The notes: generated by a model not told the origin, from the letters alone. A DNA stretch of 64,000 bases from Cellvibrionaceae bacterium (GCA_025800365.1 JAOXRT010000188.1:62001-126000); one strand, 5' to 3'. Positions 42,991-53,105 are shown, numbered from the stretch's first letter. Numbers and translations are program-made.

Positions 42991-45363
42991 ATGAAAATTA
43001 CAGTGATCGGCGGTGGACCTGGCGGAATGTACTTTGCGCTGCTTACCAAAAAAGCGCAGCCAGATTGGGATATTGAGATTTACGAACAGAATAAGTGTGA
43101 TGACACCTTTGGTTTTGGTGTGGTCTTTTCTGATGATACTTTGGACGAGTTCCTATCCCGCGACCCTGAATCCTATGAGCGTATTCGCGATGATTTTGCC
43201 TACTGGGACGATATCGTCATCAGCTATAAGGGCGAGAAGATTCGCTGTTCCGGTAATGGCTTCTGCGGTACTTCCCGCGTTAGTCTATTGAACCTATTGC
43301 AGGGACGTTGCCAAGAATTGGGCATCAAGATGCACTTCGAGGCGCGTATTGATCCATCTGAGTATGAAACTCGCTTTGCAGATTCCGATATGATCTTGGC
43401 TTCTGACGGTATTGCTTCAGCTACCCGTGAGTACTTCAAAGAAGGTTTCAATCCTAGCACTGAGATTAAATCTAACCGCTTTGTTTGGATGGGCTCTAAG
43501 CGTCCGCTAAAAGATTTCACCTACTTCTTTAAAGAAACTGAGCATGGCTTGATTTGTGCCCACACCTATCAATATGAGCCGGGCATGTCGACTTGGATCT
43601 TTGAAATGTCGGATGAGTGCTACCAGGGCTTTGAGTTCGAAGAGCAAAATGAAGAAGACAGCCGCGCCAAATTAGAAAAGATTTTTGAAGAGGAGCTGGA
43701 AGGTCACGGCTTAATCCTAAACCGTAGCTGGTGGCGTCAATTCCCGCGTATCTTCTGTAATAATTGGTACCACAAAAATATCACCATCTTAGGTGATGCG
43801 AAGGCTTCAGCCCACTACTCAATCGGTTCGGGTACTAAGTTGGCGATGGAGTGTGCCATTGGTCTACACGATGCCGTAATGGAGAAGCATGAAGAGGGTG
43901 TCGAGGCCTGCTTTAAGCGTTATGACGAATTACGTCGTACCCCTGCACAAATTGTACAGCACAATGCTGATGTATCCTTGGCTTGGTTTGAGCATATGGA
44001 TCGCTCATGGGATATGGATCCAATGCAGTTTGCGATGGTGGTTATGTGTCGTGCCAAGTCGGTTACTTATGACAACTTGATTCTGCGCGATGAAGGCTTC
44101 GTGGAAAAAGCCGATACTGAGTGGTATCAGCGCTACTTTGAAGAAACTGGCGTTGATGTGCGTGAATCTCGCCCGACTCCAATGTTTACGCCTTATAAAT
44201 TGCGCGACATGGAGCTGCGTAACCGCGTGGTGATGTCACCGATGGCTCAATACTCAGCGGATAAGGATGGTAACCTCACTGAGTGGCATCATATTCACTA
44301 CAGCAGCCGAGCCACTGGTGGTATGGGTTTGATGTACACCGAAATGACTTGTCCGTCTGCTGCTGCGCGTATTACCGAAGGCTGCCCGGGCATGTGGACC
44401 GACGAGCATGAAGCTCAGTGGAAGCGTATTGTCGATTTTGTGCACGACAATACCGAAACTAAAATTTGTATGCAGCTTGGTCATGCTGGTCGCAAAGGTT
44501 CTACCCAGTTGGGTTGGGAAAAGATGGATATGCCAATCGCCGATAGCGATTCAAATTGGCCACTGGTTTCCGCCTCACCTTTACCTTACTTTGATGGTAT
44601 TTCACAGGTGCCTGCTGAGCTGGATCGTGCGGCGATGGATCAAATTATTACCGATTTTGTGCAGGCAGCAGCCCGTGCTGATCGCGCTGGCTTTGATATG
44701 TTGGAGCTGCACTGTGCCCACGGCTATTTGTTAGCAAGCTTCCTATCACCGTTAACGAACCAGCGCAGCGACGAGTATGGTGGCAGTGTTGAAAACCGCA
44801 TGCGCTTCCCATTAGAGGTCTTTAAAGCGATTCGCGATGTTTGGCCGGACAATAAGCCGATGGCAATTCGAATTTCCGCCTGTGACTGGGTAGAAGGCGG
44901 TATTAGCGAAGAGGATACCGTCGAGATTGCTAAGGCCTTTAATACGGCAGGTTGTGACCTCATTGATGTTTCTGCAGGGCAAACGGTAGCTGAGCAAAAA
45001 CCAACCTATGGTCGTATGTTCCAAGTGCAGTTCTCAGAAGCGATTCGCAATCTAACTGGCTTGGCAACCATGGCGGTGGGCAATATCACTGATGGCGGCC
45101 AAATTAATACGGTATTGCATACCCGCCGAGCTGATCTGGTGGCGATTGGGCGCCCCCATCTTTGGAACCCATACTTCACCCGCCACGAAGCGGCCCGCTA
45201 TGGTGTGGAAGTGGATCAAGGCTGGGAGAAGCAATATCTCAGTGGTCAGGCCCAAGCCTATTCAGTTCAAGGTAAGGCGCGCGAGCAACAGCTAGAGTTG
45301 CAGCGCAAAGCTAAGCCGAAACGTCATGCGACTGACCGCACGGATGATTTTCGTCATTCTTAA
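42991..45363 (+). CDS. Bifunctional salicylyl-CoA 5-hydroxylase/oxidoreductase (aroyl-CoA monooxygenase-OYE fusion)
   Basis: A 790-residue two-part enzyme. Residues 1-380 form a class A FAD monooxygenase (GGGPGGMYFA at 7-16, GLGD-like segment ILGDAKASAHYSIGSG). Residues about 395-770 form an Old Yellow Enzyme-type barrel (VVMSPMAQYSADKDG, ELHCAHGYLLASF). The fusion is known from salicylyl-CoA 5-hydroxylases and 2-aminobenzoyl-CoA monooxygenase/reductase, and sequence alone does not separate these two substrates. No CoA ligase or gentisate gene is next to it. The frame allows ATG at 42985, but the second ATG at 42991 has AAGAAGGGG at the better eight-base spacing. Confidence 0.9.
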   Translation: MKITVIGGGPGGMYFALLTKKAQPDWDIEIYEQNKCDDTFGFGVVFSDDTLDEFLSRDPESYERIRDDFAYWDDIVISYKGEKIRCSGNGFCGTSRVSLLNLLQGRCQELGIKMHFEARIDPSEYETRFADSDMILASDGIASATREYFKEGFNPSTEIKSNRFVWMGSKRPLKDFTYFFKETEHGLICAHTYQYEPGMSTWIFEMSDECYQGFEFEEQNEEDSRAKLEKIFEEELEGHGLILNRSWWRQFPRIFCNNWYHKNITILGDAKASAHYSIGSGTKLAMECAIGLHDAVMEKHEEGVEACFKRYDELRRTPAQIVQHNADVSLAWFEHMDRSWDMDPMQFAMVVMCRAKSVTYDNLILRDEGFVEKADTEWYQRYFEETGVDVRESRPTPMFTPYKLRDMELRNRVVMSPMAQYSADKDGNLTEWHHIHYSSRATGGMGLMYTEMTCPSAAARITEGCPGMWTDEHEAQWKRIVDFVHDNTETKICMQLGHAGRKGSTQLGWEKMDMPIADSDSNWPLVSASPLPYFDGISQVPAELDRAAMDQIITDFVQAAARADRAGFDMLELHCAHGYLLASFLSPLTNQRSDEYGGSVENRMRFPLEVFKAIRDVWPDNKPMAIRISACDWVEGGISEEDTVEIAKAFNTAGCDLIDVSAGQTVAEQKPTYGRMFQVQFSEAIRNLTGLATMAVGNITDGGQINTVLHTRRADLVAIGRPHLWNPYFTRHEAARYGVEVDQGWEKQYLSGQAQAYSVQGKAREQQLELQRKAKPKRHATDRTDDFRHS

Positions 45364-45380
45364 GCTCTAAGAGCTGAATT

Positions 45381-45411
45381 ATAGAGCCAGCCCCCTAGTG
45401 GCTGGCTCTAT
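45381..45411. terminator. Hairpin between convergent hydroxylase and SGNH genes
   Basis: A perfect 12-pair stem (ATAGAGCCAGCC with GGCTGGCTCTAT) with a 7-base loop, 17 bases after the hydroxylase stop. A T-run is missing, so it may stabilise both mRNA ends rather than terminate strongly. Confidence 0.6.
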
Positions 45412-45437
45412 GCTGCTTAAAACAAGGACAGCTGACA

Positions 45438-46169
45438 CTAAGTAGGCTGTTTCATATCCTCAACAATGATACTTTGCATAGCGGATGCAATCAGGCTAGC
45501 GCCTTGAGCTGAAAGGTGTACGCTATCGTCATATATATCATTTCTTTCGGCGCCACTGTCTATCGCCTGTTTAATTAGGCCTGCGGTATCTAAATAATGG
45601 TATTCGCCACTGGCAATTTCCTTCAGATATTTGTCGTAGCTCGCCAGCCAAGTATTGCGTTCCTCATTGTCTGTCGGTGCGCTCCCCCAAAGAATAACTT
45701 TTAATTTCGGGTTCAAGCGTAGCTGAAGCTCAATAATTGATCGCATCTTTGATTGATATTCGTCTGGCTCTACGGCAAATCCAGACTTTACCCAGCCTTT
45801 ACGAGCTGGGCCGCGAAGGCGCTTTTTAAGTGATTTAAGTAGCTTTCGGGCGAACTTTTTCAATTTATTATCAGGGTAATAGCTGATGTAAATCTGCGGA
45901 ATGCTGGTTTTCCAAGCGTCTACTAAACCAAAATTTAACAGCAGGTAATCAGCGGCCTGTTGATGGTCCATAGACATCTGTACACCTTCACGGCAAGTGC
46001 TCATAGTGGTGCCGTAATTGTGCAATTCGCAGTCAATGCCCAGGCGTTGCAGCTTTTCTTTTAACTGCTTGGGAACATTAAAATGGGTGCCATGTTCACG
46101 GGTTCCGCCAGTATTACAGTCACCGATTGCAAGTAATTGAAGCGGTGTAGAAGCTTGATTTTCAGACAT
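45438..46169 (-). CDS. SGNH-hydrolase-like protein of the polysaccharide locus
   Basis: A 243-residue cytoplasmic (no signal peptide) protein with SGNH/GDSL topology: block I is AIGDCNT (residues 14-20), block III NFGLVD, and block V DSVHLS with Asp 215 and His 218. The catalytic Ser position is Cys 18 in GDC, which is unusual for the family and leaves its activity uncertain. It is divergent from the surface-polysaccharide operon, so a role in glycan modification is likely by context. Confidence 0.72.
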   Translation of the reverse strand: MSENQASTPLQLLAIGDCNTGGTREHGTHFNVPKQLKEKLQRLGIDCELHNYGTTMSTCREGVQMSMDHQQAADYLLLNFGLVDAWKTSIPQIYISYYPDNKLKKFARKLLKSLKKRLRGPARKGWVKSGFAVEPDEYQSKMRSIIELQLRLNPKLKVILWGSAPTDNEERNTWLASYDKYLKEIASGEYHYLDTAGLIKQAIDSGAERNDIYDDSVHLSAQGASLIASAMQSIIVEDMKQPT

Positions 46170-46412
46170 GTGTTATGGGGCCTAATTAAAGAGCTTTTGT
46201 CTTTGTCTTTCGCTATTTGAGTTGAGGCGGTCAGTATAAAACCACTGCCGCCCAAAAGCGATGAGATCCGTTGTTCCATCAACCCGGCAGGCCTAGCGGA
46301 GTAAGGCTTTTATTCATGGCCTCAAGTCCCCAGATTTGTTAGTCTTGCGCTTTTGATTCCACCTGTCCAAAAGGCCCTCAGAGCGCCTTGGCAACTCTAT
46401 CTGGAGACCTAA

Positions 46413-47414
46413 GTGAGCTATTCGGTGGCTACCAATCCATCCTTATCAGAGCTGAATCTGCTGATCGTTAGTGATGGTAAGCCCGGACATTTAAATCAGA
46501 GCTTAGGTTTGCAGGCAGCACTTGAAAGGTCCTTGTCAAAACAGTTTGCTTGCAGCTGTTCAATTCAGCCGCCCTTATCGCTTCTCCAAAACCTTGGTTT
46601 AGGTCTTGGAATTAAGCCTGCTGATTGGCCTGAACAAGCCGATATCGTGATTGGCGCTGGCCATGCAAGCCATCTAACCATTCTTGCAGCGTCAAAATGC
46701 TATGGTGCTAAATCGGTGGTGCTGATGAGGCCGAGCTTGCCTAGAACGCTTTTCGACTTCTGTGTAGTACCCCAGCATGACGGTTTGGAAGAGAAGGGCA
46801 ATACCTTGTTAAGCCAAGGCGCTTTAAACCCGGTGTATTACCAGGGGCAAAAGAAACGCCATAAAATGATACTGCTGGGTGGCCCTTCTAAACATTTCGA
46901 ATGGCTGGAAGAGGGTTTGTTAGGACAGCTTAAAGATATTCTAAGCGAGGCTGGCCCTGATAAAGCTGAGCCTTGGATGGTTTTGACCTCCAGACGCACT
47001 CCTGAAAGTTTTAAGGCGGCGCTACAAAACTGGTTATCAAACGGTGATGAAGATGAAGGCCTTGCTGCCGCCGCGTTCAAGCTTATACACCCTGATGATG
47101 TTCCCGGCGGCTGGCTTGCTGAACAGCTTCCCATGGCTTCGCTTTGCTGGGTAAGTCCAGATAGCGTCTCTATGGTTTATGAAGCCCTAACGGCCGAGGC
47201 ACAAGTCGCTATATTTGATATGCCGGTCAAATTGCCGGTAAGTCGAGTGGCCAAAGGTGTGCGAGAACTTTCTGAGCAAGCGCGAGTCGATAATTACCCT
47301 GCTTGGAGTGAGCGTGGTAAAGGTGAGCTTAAGGCCAATAGCGAAGCTTTTAATCAGGCCGATAAAATAGCCCGTAAACTTTTGGCTTTAAATATTGTAG
47401 ATCGGGTGGTTTAG
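46413..47414 (+). CDS. ELM1/GtrOC-like family protein (mitochondrial-fission ELM1 homologue)
   Basis: A 333-residue protein with the ELM1 family pattern: SDGKPGHLNQSLGL near the N-terminus, IGAGHASHL, LLGGPSKHFEW, LTSRRTPESF and WVSPDSVSMVYEAL, a glycosyltransferase-B-like fold. Bacterial members lie in LPS and polysaccharide loci and may be glycosyltransferases; the plant ELM1 protein acts in mitochondrial fission. The start is a GTG with GGAG six bases upstream. It heads a tight operon of glycan genes, and its stop lies three bases before the next start. Confidence 0.82.
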   Translation: MSYSVATNPSLSELNLLIVSDGKPGHLNQSLGLQAALERSLSKQFACSCSIQPPLSLLQNLGLGLGIKPADWPEQADIVIGAGHASHLTILAASKCYGAKSVVLMRPSLPRTLFDFCVVPQHDGLEEKGNTLLSQGALNPVYYQGQKKRHKMILLGGPSKHFEWLEEGLLGQLKDILSEAGPDKAEPWMVLTSRRTPESFKAALQNWLSNGDEDEGLAAAAFKLIHPDDVPGGWLAEQLPMASLCWVSPDSVSMVYEALTAEAQVAIFDMPVKLPVSRVAKGVRELSEQARVDNYPAWSERGKGELKANSEAFNQADKIARKLLALNIVDRVV

Positions 47415-47417
47415 TTG

Positions 47418-48530
47418 ATGCCGTTAAAAGTGATTCAGTTTTTACCTAGCTTGCGTGGTGGCGGTGTCGAGGTCGGTACTTTAGAGCTTGCAAAAGCTCT
47501 AGTAGAAGCTGGGCATGAGTCCATAGTGGTATCTGCAGGCGGCCCGATGGTGGAGCGATTAAGGGCTGATGGGTCAACTCACCTGCTTTGGGATTTGGGC
47601 AAGAAGTCCCCTTTTACCTTTCGCCATATTTGGCGTTTACGTAAATGGATTGCCGCTCAAGACGCTCATATATTGCATGTTCGCTCGCGTATGCCGGCAT
47701 GGTTGGTGTATTTAGCTTGGCGTGGTTTACCTAAAGAGTGTAGACCTCATTTGGTGAGCACCATGCATGGTTTGCATTCGGTATCTGCCTACAGTGAAAT
47801 CATGTGTCGCAGCGAGAAGGTTATCGCTGTATCTGAAACCGTAAAGCAGTATATTGCGAAAAACTATCCCCGAACCGATATGGGCAAGGTGCAGGTCATT
47901 AATCGAGGAATAAGCCCTGCAGAGTACCCTTGGGGCTACCAAGCGTCTGAGCAATGGCAAGAACATTGGCACACTGAATTTCCGAAGCTCAAGGGTAAGC
48001 GGCTGATTTGCCTTCCCGGTCGGCTTACCCGTTTGAAAGGCCATCAATATTTGTTAAATCTTATGGCTTCCTTAAAGAGCCAGTTCGAGGATCTGCACGC
48101 GATTATCGTTGGGGGTGAAGATCCCAAACGCTTGGCCTATGCTGAAGAGTTAAGGCAGAAAGTTCGAGATCTAGGACTAGAGGATAATATAACTTTCTGT
48201 GGGGCTCGCTCAGATATGCGCGAAGTCTACAGCCAGGCAGCAATAGTGCTGTCCTTATCGAGCAAGCCAGAGTCATTTGGCCGAACAACTACCGAGGCCC
48301 TAAGTATGGGGGTGCCAGTGGTCGCTTTCGATCATGGCGGTGTTGGAGAGCAGCTAGAAAACTTGTTCCCCCAGGGCAGGGTTCCTTGCTTTGATGAGGA
48401 GGCTTTGATTAAAACCGTTACTCAAGTATTGGAAACTGGCGTTAAGCCAATTAAAAATACTTTATACCTAAAAGAAGAAATGCTAGACCAAACCCTTGCT
48501 GTCTATAAAGAGTTGCTTGGTAGGTCTTAG
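47418..48530 (+). CDS. GT4-family glycosyltransferase
   Basis: A 370-residue GT-B transferase of the GT4 group. The N-terminal half has FLPSLRGGGVEVGTLELAKAL and the C-terminal half the nucleotide-sugar motif LPGRLTRLKGHQYLLNL and SSKPESFGRTTTEALSMGVPVVAFDHGG, with the conserved Glu pair. It transfers a sugar from a nucleotide donor in the cytoplasm; donor and acceptor are unknown. ATG at 47418 is preferred to the TTG at 47415. The next gene follows within nine bases. Confidence 0.92.
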   Translation: MPLKVIQFLPSLRGGGVEVGTLELAKALVEAGHESIVVSAGGPMVERLRADGSTHLLWDLGKKSPFTFRHIWRLRKWIAAQDAHILHVRSRMPAWLVYLAWRGLPKECRPHLVSTMHGLHSVSAYSEIMCRSEKVIAVSETVKQYIAKNYPRTDMGKVQVINRGISPAEYPWGYQASEQWQEHWHTEFPKLKGKRLICLPGRLTRLKGHQYLLNLMASLKSQFEDLHAIIVGGEDPKRLAYAEELRQKVRDLGLEDNITFCGARSDMREVYSQAAIVLSLSSKPESFGRTTTEALSMGVPVVAFDHGGVGEQLENLFPQGRVPCFDEEALIKTVTQVLETGVKPIKNTLYLKEEMLDQTLAVYKELLGRS

Positions 48531-48538
48531 AGTTGAAT

Positions 48539-49576
48539 ATGAGAATTTGTGAAATATTAGCTAGCACGGGTGAAGGCGGGCTAGAAAAGCATATGCTGGA
48601 TTTATGCAATAAGATGGCCGCCATGGGCAATGAAGTTCATGTTATTGTCGATCCATACTTCGCTGAACGTTTTGATGCAGCTGTAACCGTGCATTGCTTA
48701 AACATGCAGCGTAGCCGAAATAATCCATTGCTATTATGGCAGCTTTTGAAACTGATAAAGGCAATTAAACCCGATGTGGTGCATGCCCAAGCCAATAAGG
48801 CGGCTAGTTTGCTGAGTCGGGTAAAAAGGTTTTTATCTGTGCCATGCGTTGGCACTATCCACAATCAGAAATCTAAATCCGCGATGTTCCGCTCAATGGA
48901 TGCCGTAATCGGTGTCAGTAAGGGTGCTTGTTCAGTCGTTAATCACAGTAATAAGCACTGTATCTATAACGGTGTGGATCAGAGTTTGTCCCTAGATGCT
49001 GAAAGCTGCAGGCAAGAATTAAAGGAACTTGCCGGGGTAGAGGGTGAGCGCCCCATTGCAGTGGCCTTGGTGCGTTTGGTAGAAGTAAAAAGGATCGACG
49101 TCTTATTAAAGGCTTGGGCTGGAGTTGATGCTGATTTATTGATCATTGGTGATGGCCCATTGCGCAGCGAATTAGAACTGCAAGGCAAGAGTTTGATTGA
49201 GCAAGGGAGTGTTCACTTTTGCGGCTTTGTAAAAGATGCCGCGAAATTGCTGCCTGGTGCCGACTTGATGGTTATCAGTTCAGATCGAGAAGGTTTTCCT
49301 TATGCGATGGTAGAAGCTCTTTGTGCCAAGGTGCCAGTTATTTCAACTCAGGTAGCGGCCGCAAAAGAGGCGCTGCCTTTAAGCTTGCAGGTTGCCTTGG
49401 GCGACTCTAAGCAGTTAGGTGACAAGGTTAAACACTTTATCGCTGAAGGTGCGGAATATCAGGGGGACTTGGATAAGCTATTTGCCTGGGCGGGAGATGT
49501 CTTGAGTGTTGAATATATGACTCAAGCTACGGTAAATGTGCTAACTGCAGTACAAACAAAAAAGGTGGGTGCTTGA
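48539..49576 (+). CDS. GT4-family glycosyltransferase
   Basis: A 345-residue GT4 transferase, related to but distinct from the preceding one: N-terminal EILASTGEGGLEKHMLDL, donor-site segments AVALVRLVEVKRIDVLLKAW and SSDREGFPYAMVEALCAKVPVIST, IGDGPLRSELE. The start ATG at 48539 is two codons after the TTG that begins the open frame. Its stop overlaps the next start (TTGA), which points to coupled translation. Confidence 0.92.
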   Translation: MRICEILASTGEGGLEKHMLDLCNKMAAMGNEVHVIVDPYFAERFDAAVTVHCLNMQRSRNNPLLLWQLLKLIKAIKPDVVHAQANKAASLLSRVKRFLSVPCVGTIHNQKSKSAMFRSMDAVIGVSKGACSVVNHSNKHCIYNGVDQSLSLDAESCRQELKELAGVEGERPIAVALVRLVEVKRIDVLLKAWAGVDADLLIIGDGPLRSELELQGKSLIEQGSVHFCGFVKDAAKLLPGADLMVISSDREGFPYAMVEALCAKVPVISTQVAAAKEALPLSLQVALGDSKQLGDKVKHFIAEGAEYQGDLDKLFAWAGDVLSVEYMTQATVNVLTAVQTKKVGA

Positions 49577-50802
49577 GTTTGCCAAACCAGTCACGCCTAC
49601 TTGTGAGCTTGCCAGGGCTTCGAGAACTTCTTACTAAAAACCTCATGCTATGGTCTTTATTGGCCGTTGCTTTGTTTCAGTTCGGCCGCGGGCCTGGCAA
49701 TATGCTCTGGGGCCCGTTGGCGATTTTCTGCGCTTTGACGCTATTAAGCAATTGGCAGCAGTTGCTTCGCTTACCGGTTTTTGGCTTGTCTTTAGCGGCG
49801 TACATTATCTTGTTCAGTACTGCGGGAATTGGTGCTGCCGAAACATTCCCGCCCTGGGCGTTGAAATATTGGTTGAGTACTGTATGTAGCGCGATGGTTT
49901 TCTTTTGCCTTCAGCTTTATCCGCCGGATTTTCGTGAACAGCGAGATAAAGCTGCTCAAATCGCATTGCTGGCAGTCGCGGCTTTAGCTGTTCATTGGTT
50001 GTACTTTATATGGGTAGTTGGTCTCAAAGAGTTACAAGTAGCACGTGAAATAACGGGCCCAGTTGCCGCAGTATTGGCACCTTGGATATTTATTCATAGT
50101 GCCTGGTCTGTACTTAAAAAGTGGCTTCTAATGTTTTCTCTGATGGGGCTGTTAATGTTACTGGACAGCCGCACAGAAGTATTGGCTTTATTAGTTGCAT
50201 TGTGTGTTTATCAGCTTTGTTGTTGGAAGAGTTTGCGCTGGCTTTTACTATTTGTTCCTTTATTGTTGTTGCTGGTGTTATTACCAGAGCTAATGTCCAA
50301 CGGCAGGTCAGAGAACATCAATTTTGCCAGTTTGAATCAAATTAGTTCTTCCCGAATGGAAATATGGAGTGCTGCTATAGAGGCCTGCAAGGAATCATTA
50401 TGGTACGGTCACGGCTTGTATAGCAGTGTGAGAGCTGAATTCCTACCCAATGATATCCGGCATATTCACAATATCGTTTTAGAAATTGTTTATGAAACCG
50501 GCATTTTAGGTTTGCTCGCAATCTTCTGCTTTATGGCTTGTGCATTTTTGCCGGCAGTACGTAAGAGTAAGCATTGGCCTAAAGCTGATCGGCGACAAGC
50601 GGCGGTGATTTTAGCCAGTGCAGCAGCGACTGTCGTTGTGCTATTTTTTGACAAGAGCTTGCATTCAATATTCGCTCGATTCTATTTGTTTACCTTGGCG
50701 GGTTTGGCGTATAGCTTGTATGAACTGAATAAGAAATCTACTCCTCACCTTAAATCTGAGAGCGGAAGTCAGGACGAGATAGGGCGCGTTACTAGTGTTT
50801 AA
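49573..50802 (+). CDS. O-antigen ligase family protein (WaaL-like)
   Basis: A 409-residue inner-membrane protein with about 10-12 helices and a Wzy_C domain. The large periplasmic loop has SSSRMEIWSAAIEACKESLW and YGHGLYSSVR and the His-containing HIHNIVLEIVYETGILGL. It joins O-antigen or another glycan to lipid A-core. The start is a TTG (49573) with AAGGTGG upstream. It overlaps its neighbours by 4 and 8 bases, as part of one operon. Confidence 0.9.
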   Translation: MSLPNQSRLLVSLPGLRELLTKNLMLWSLLAVALFQFGRGPGNMLWGPLAIFCALTLLSNWQQLLRLPVFGLSLAAYIILFSTAGIGAAETFPPWALKYWLSTVCSAMVFFCLQLYPPDFREQRDKAAQIALLAVAALAVHWLYFIWVVGLKELQVAREITGPVAAVLAPWIFIHSAWSVLKKWLLMFSLMGLLMLLDSRTEVLALLVALCVYQLCCWKSLRWLLLFVPLLLLLVLLPELMSNGRSENINFASLNQISSSRMEIWSAAIEACKESLWYGHGLYSSVRAEFLPNDIRHIHNIVLEIVYETGILGLLAIFCFMACAFLPAVRKSKHWPKADRRQAAVILASAAATVVVLFFDKSLHSIFARFYLFTLAGLAYSLYELNKKSTPHLKSESGSQDEIGRVTSV

Positions 50803-51805
50803 TTCAAAAGACGTTAAAAAGATACTAATTATGCGCTGGGGCAGTATGGGTGATTTGGCCATCTGTTCTGCGGTCATTAACGATATTTGTAAGCACTTTA
50901 GTGATGTTGAAATACAGCTGAACGTAGAGCCCCCTTGGGATAAATTATTCCAAGGTTATACTCGCTTTTCCAAAATTCATAATATAAAAGTTCGTAAGGC
51001 GCCAAGGTTGGGCTCTACGCGGGCTTGGCTATCTATGTTACGCCGTGAGAAATTTGATCTAATTATCGATTTGCAGTGTAACGATCGTAGCATGATATTG
51101 CTGAATTTGGCGCGCTTGTTCGGTATAGCACCAAAGTATCGAATGGGTACAAAATCGGGCTTGGCCTACAACCTTGAAGCATCGCCTTACGGTGAAAAGG
51201 TACATGCTCTAGAGATTTTGAGAGCAGCAGCAAAAGGCTTGGGAGTTGATTGCCAAACCGAGCAGCCAGTTTTGAGTATTCCTAATGAATATCAGCAATC
51301 GGCTGAAGCGCTATTGCGAGAAAATGGCTTACAAGCTAAGAGTTTTGCCGTTTTAGTACCAGGTAGCAGTTTGAGTGGCGCTAAAAAGCGCTGGGGCGTT
51401 AAAAACTATACCGCCATGGCCGAGCTATTTTTTGAGCAGGGTGTGGAAAGTTGTGCGATTTTAGGTGGCCCGGATGAGATCGAACTGTGTAACCAGTTGG
51501 CAGATAGAATTGGTGAAAAAGCGGTAAATCTATGCGGTAAAACTCAGTTGCTAGAAATTCCCGTAATTGCTGAACAAGCCCAATACATGGTGTCAAACGA
51601 TACGGGTACAGCACATTTGGCCGCTGCAGCTGATATTGCCATGGTGGTAATATGTGGGCCAACGGATGCATCAAGGGTGCACCCTATTGGTAAGCGGGTT
51701 GCTACCTTGCAAGCCCCGATGGAATGTTTCGCCCAGCATCCAGCTGAACAATGTATGGCCAAAGTTAGCCCGAGCCAAGTGTGGCAGGCATTAGAGAATC
51801 TTTGA
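50795..51805 (+). CDS. GT9-family (heptosyltransferase-like) glycosyltransferase
   Basis: A 336-residue GT9 protein: N-terminal [22 protein letters not shown] and C-terminal [31 protein letters not shown], the donor site of heptosyltransferases. It adds heptose or a related sugar to the LPS core in the cytoplasm. The GTG start overlaps the ligase gene by 8 bases. Confidence 0.92.
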   Translation: MFNSKDVKKILIMRWGSMGDLAICSAVINDICKHFSDVEIQLNVEPPWDKLFQGYTRFSKIHNIKVRKAPRLGSTRAWLSMLRREKFDLIIDLQCNDRSMILLNLARLFGIAPKYRMGTKSGLAYNLEASPYGEKVHALEILRAAAKGLGVDCQTEQPVLSIPNEYQQSAEALLRENGLQAKSFAVLVPGSSLSGAKKRWGVKNYTAMAELFFEQGVESCAILGGPDEIELCNQLADRIGEKAVNLCGKTQLLEIPVIAEQAQYMVSNDTGTAHLAAAADIAMVVICGPTDASRVHPIGKRVATLQAPMECFAQHPAEQCMAKVSPSQVWQALENL

Positions 51806-51816
51806 GGATAGAAATA

Positions 51817-53091
51817 GTGCAATTAGAGCAGTTGAAAATCGCCGTTATTGGCCTTGGCTACGTAGGCTTGCCTTTGGCCGTTGAGCTTTCTAAGCATTTT
51901 AAAACTATTGGCTTTGATATTAACAGCCAGCGCGTTGGACAGTTAAGTAATGGGCACGATTCGACCTTAGAAGTTTCAGATGAAGAAATGGCCGCTGCGG
52001 GGGATATTAGTTTCAGCACTGATATTAAGACCATGGCCGAATGTAATGTTTACATTGTGACAGTGCCTACCCCAATTGATGATCATAAAAACCCTGATCT
52101 CAATCCGTTACGTCGAGCGAGTGAAACGGTTGCAAAGGTTCTCTCAAAAGGGGATATCGTTGTCTATGAATCAACGGTTTACCCTGGTGCAACGGAAGAA
52201 GTTTGTGTGCCCGTACTGGAGCGTGATTCTGGTTTAGTCATTAATCAAGATTTCTTTGCGGCCTATAGCCCAGAGAGAATTAATCCAGGTGATAAGGTCA
52301 ATCGACTGCCAAATATTCGTAAAATCACTTCGGGCTCAACAGCAGAAATTGCTGATTTAATTGATGCCATGTACGGCAAAATCATTATTGCAGGTACATA
52401 CAAGGCCAGTTCGATTAAAGTCGCAGAAGCTGCAAAGGTTATTGAAAACACCCAGCGCGATGTCAATATTGCCTTAATAAATGAGTTGGCTCTAATTTTT
52501 AATGCTTTGGATATTGATACAGAAGAGGTGCTGCTAGCCGCTGGAAGCAAATGGAATTTCCTACCCTTCCGCCCCGGTTTGGTGGGCGGCCACTGTATTG
52601 GTATTGATCCATACTATCTATCCCATAAGGCGCAGGCTGCTGGTTATATTCCAGACATTATTATCGCGAGTCGTCGCATTAATGATGGTATGGGAGGTTA
52701 CGTGGCAGACACATTGGTCAAAGAGATGTTACGCAAGGGCGTTCCTGTTGCTAAAGGTAATGTCTTGGTTATGGGCTTTACCTTTAAGGAGAATTGCCCC
52801 GATGTGCGTAACTCTAGAGTCTATGATGTGGTAAAGGGCTTGGAAGATTTTCACTTAAACGTCGATGTTTATGACCCTTGGGTAGATCACGATGAAGTGA
52901 ATGCTGAGTATGGCTTGCGCCCAATCGATCAGCTGAAAGAAGGGCATTACAATGCCGTTATTTTGGCTGTCGCTCACGAGCAATTTATCGAAATGGGCGG
53001 TGATAAGATACGTGATTTGTGTACCAAAGATGGTTTGGTATATGACCTAAAGTATGTATTGCCCCAAGAGAAAAGTGATTTACGCTTATAG
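51817..53091 (+). CDS. tviB: UDP-sugar C-6 dehydrogenase (TviB/WbpO-type)
   Basis: A 424-residue NAD-dependent dehydrogenase that oxidises UDP-GlcNAc or UDP-GalNAc to the uronic acid. The Rossmann [13 protein letters not shown] is at the N-terminus, [20 protein letters not shown] is the central helix, and the catalytic Cys near residue 259 lies in [13 protein letters not shown]. The sequence resembles the TviB/WbpO group (GRPGLVGG-like and the PVDPHK-free ending). I use GTG at 51817 with GAGG upstream rather than the open frame start at 51781 that overlaps the previous gene. It supplies a GalNAcA- or GlcNAcA-type sugar for the glycan made by this operon. Confidence 0.9.
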   Translation: MQLEQLKIAVIGLGYVGLPLAVELSKHFKTIGFDINSQRVGQLSNGHDSTLEVSDEEMAAAGDISFSTDIKTMAECNVYIVTVPTPIDDHKNPDLNPLRRASETVAKVLSKGDIVVYESTVYPGATEEVCVPVLERDSGLVINQDFFAAYSPERINPGDKVNRLPNIRKITSGSTAEIADLIDAMYGKIIIAGTYKASSIKVAEAAKVIENTQRDVNIALINELALIFNALDIDTEEVLLAAGSKWNFLPFRPGLVGGHCIGIDPYYLSHKAQAAGYIPDIIIASRRINDGMGGYVADTLVKEMLRKGVPVAKGNVLVMGFTFKENCPDVRNSRVYDVVKGLEDFHLNVDVYDPWVDHDEVNAEYGLRPIDQLKEGHYNAVILAVAHEQFIEMGGDKIRDLCTKDGLVYDLKYVLPQEKSDLRL

Positions 53092-53105
53092 ATTCTGATT
53101 CCTAG

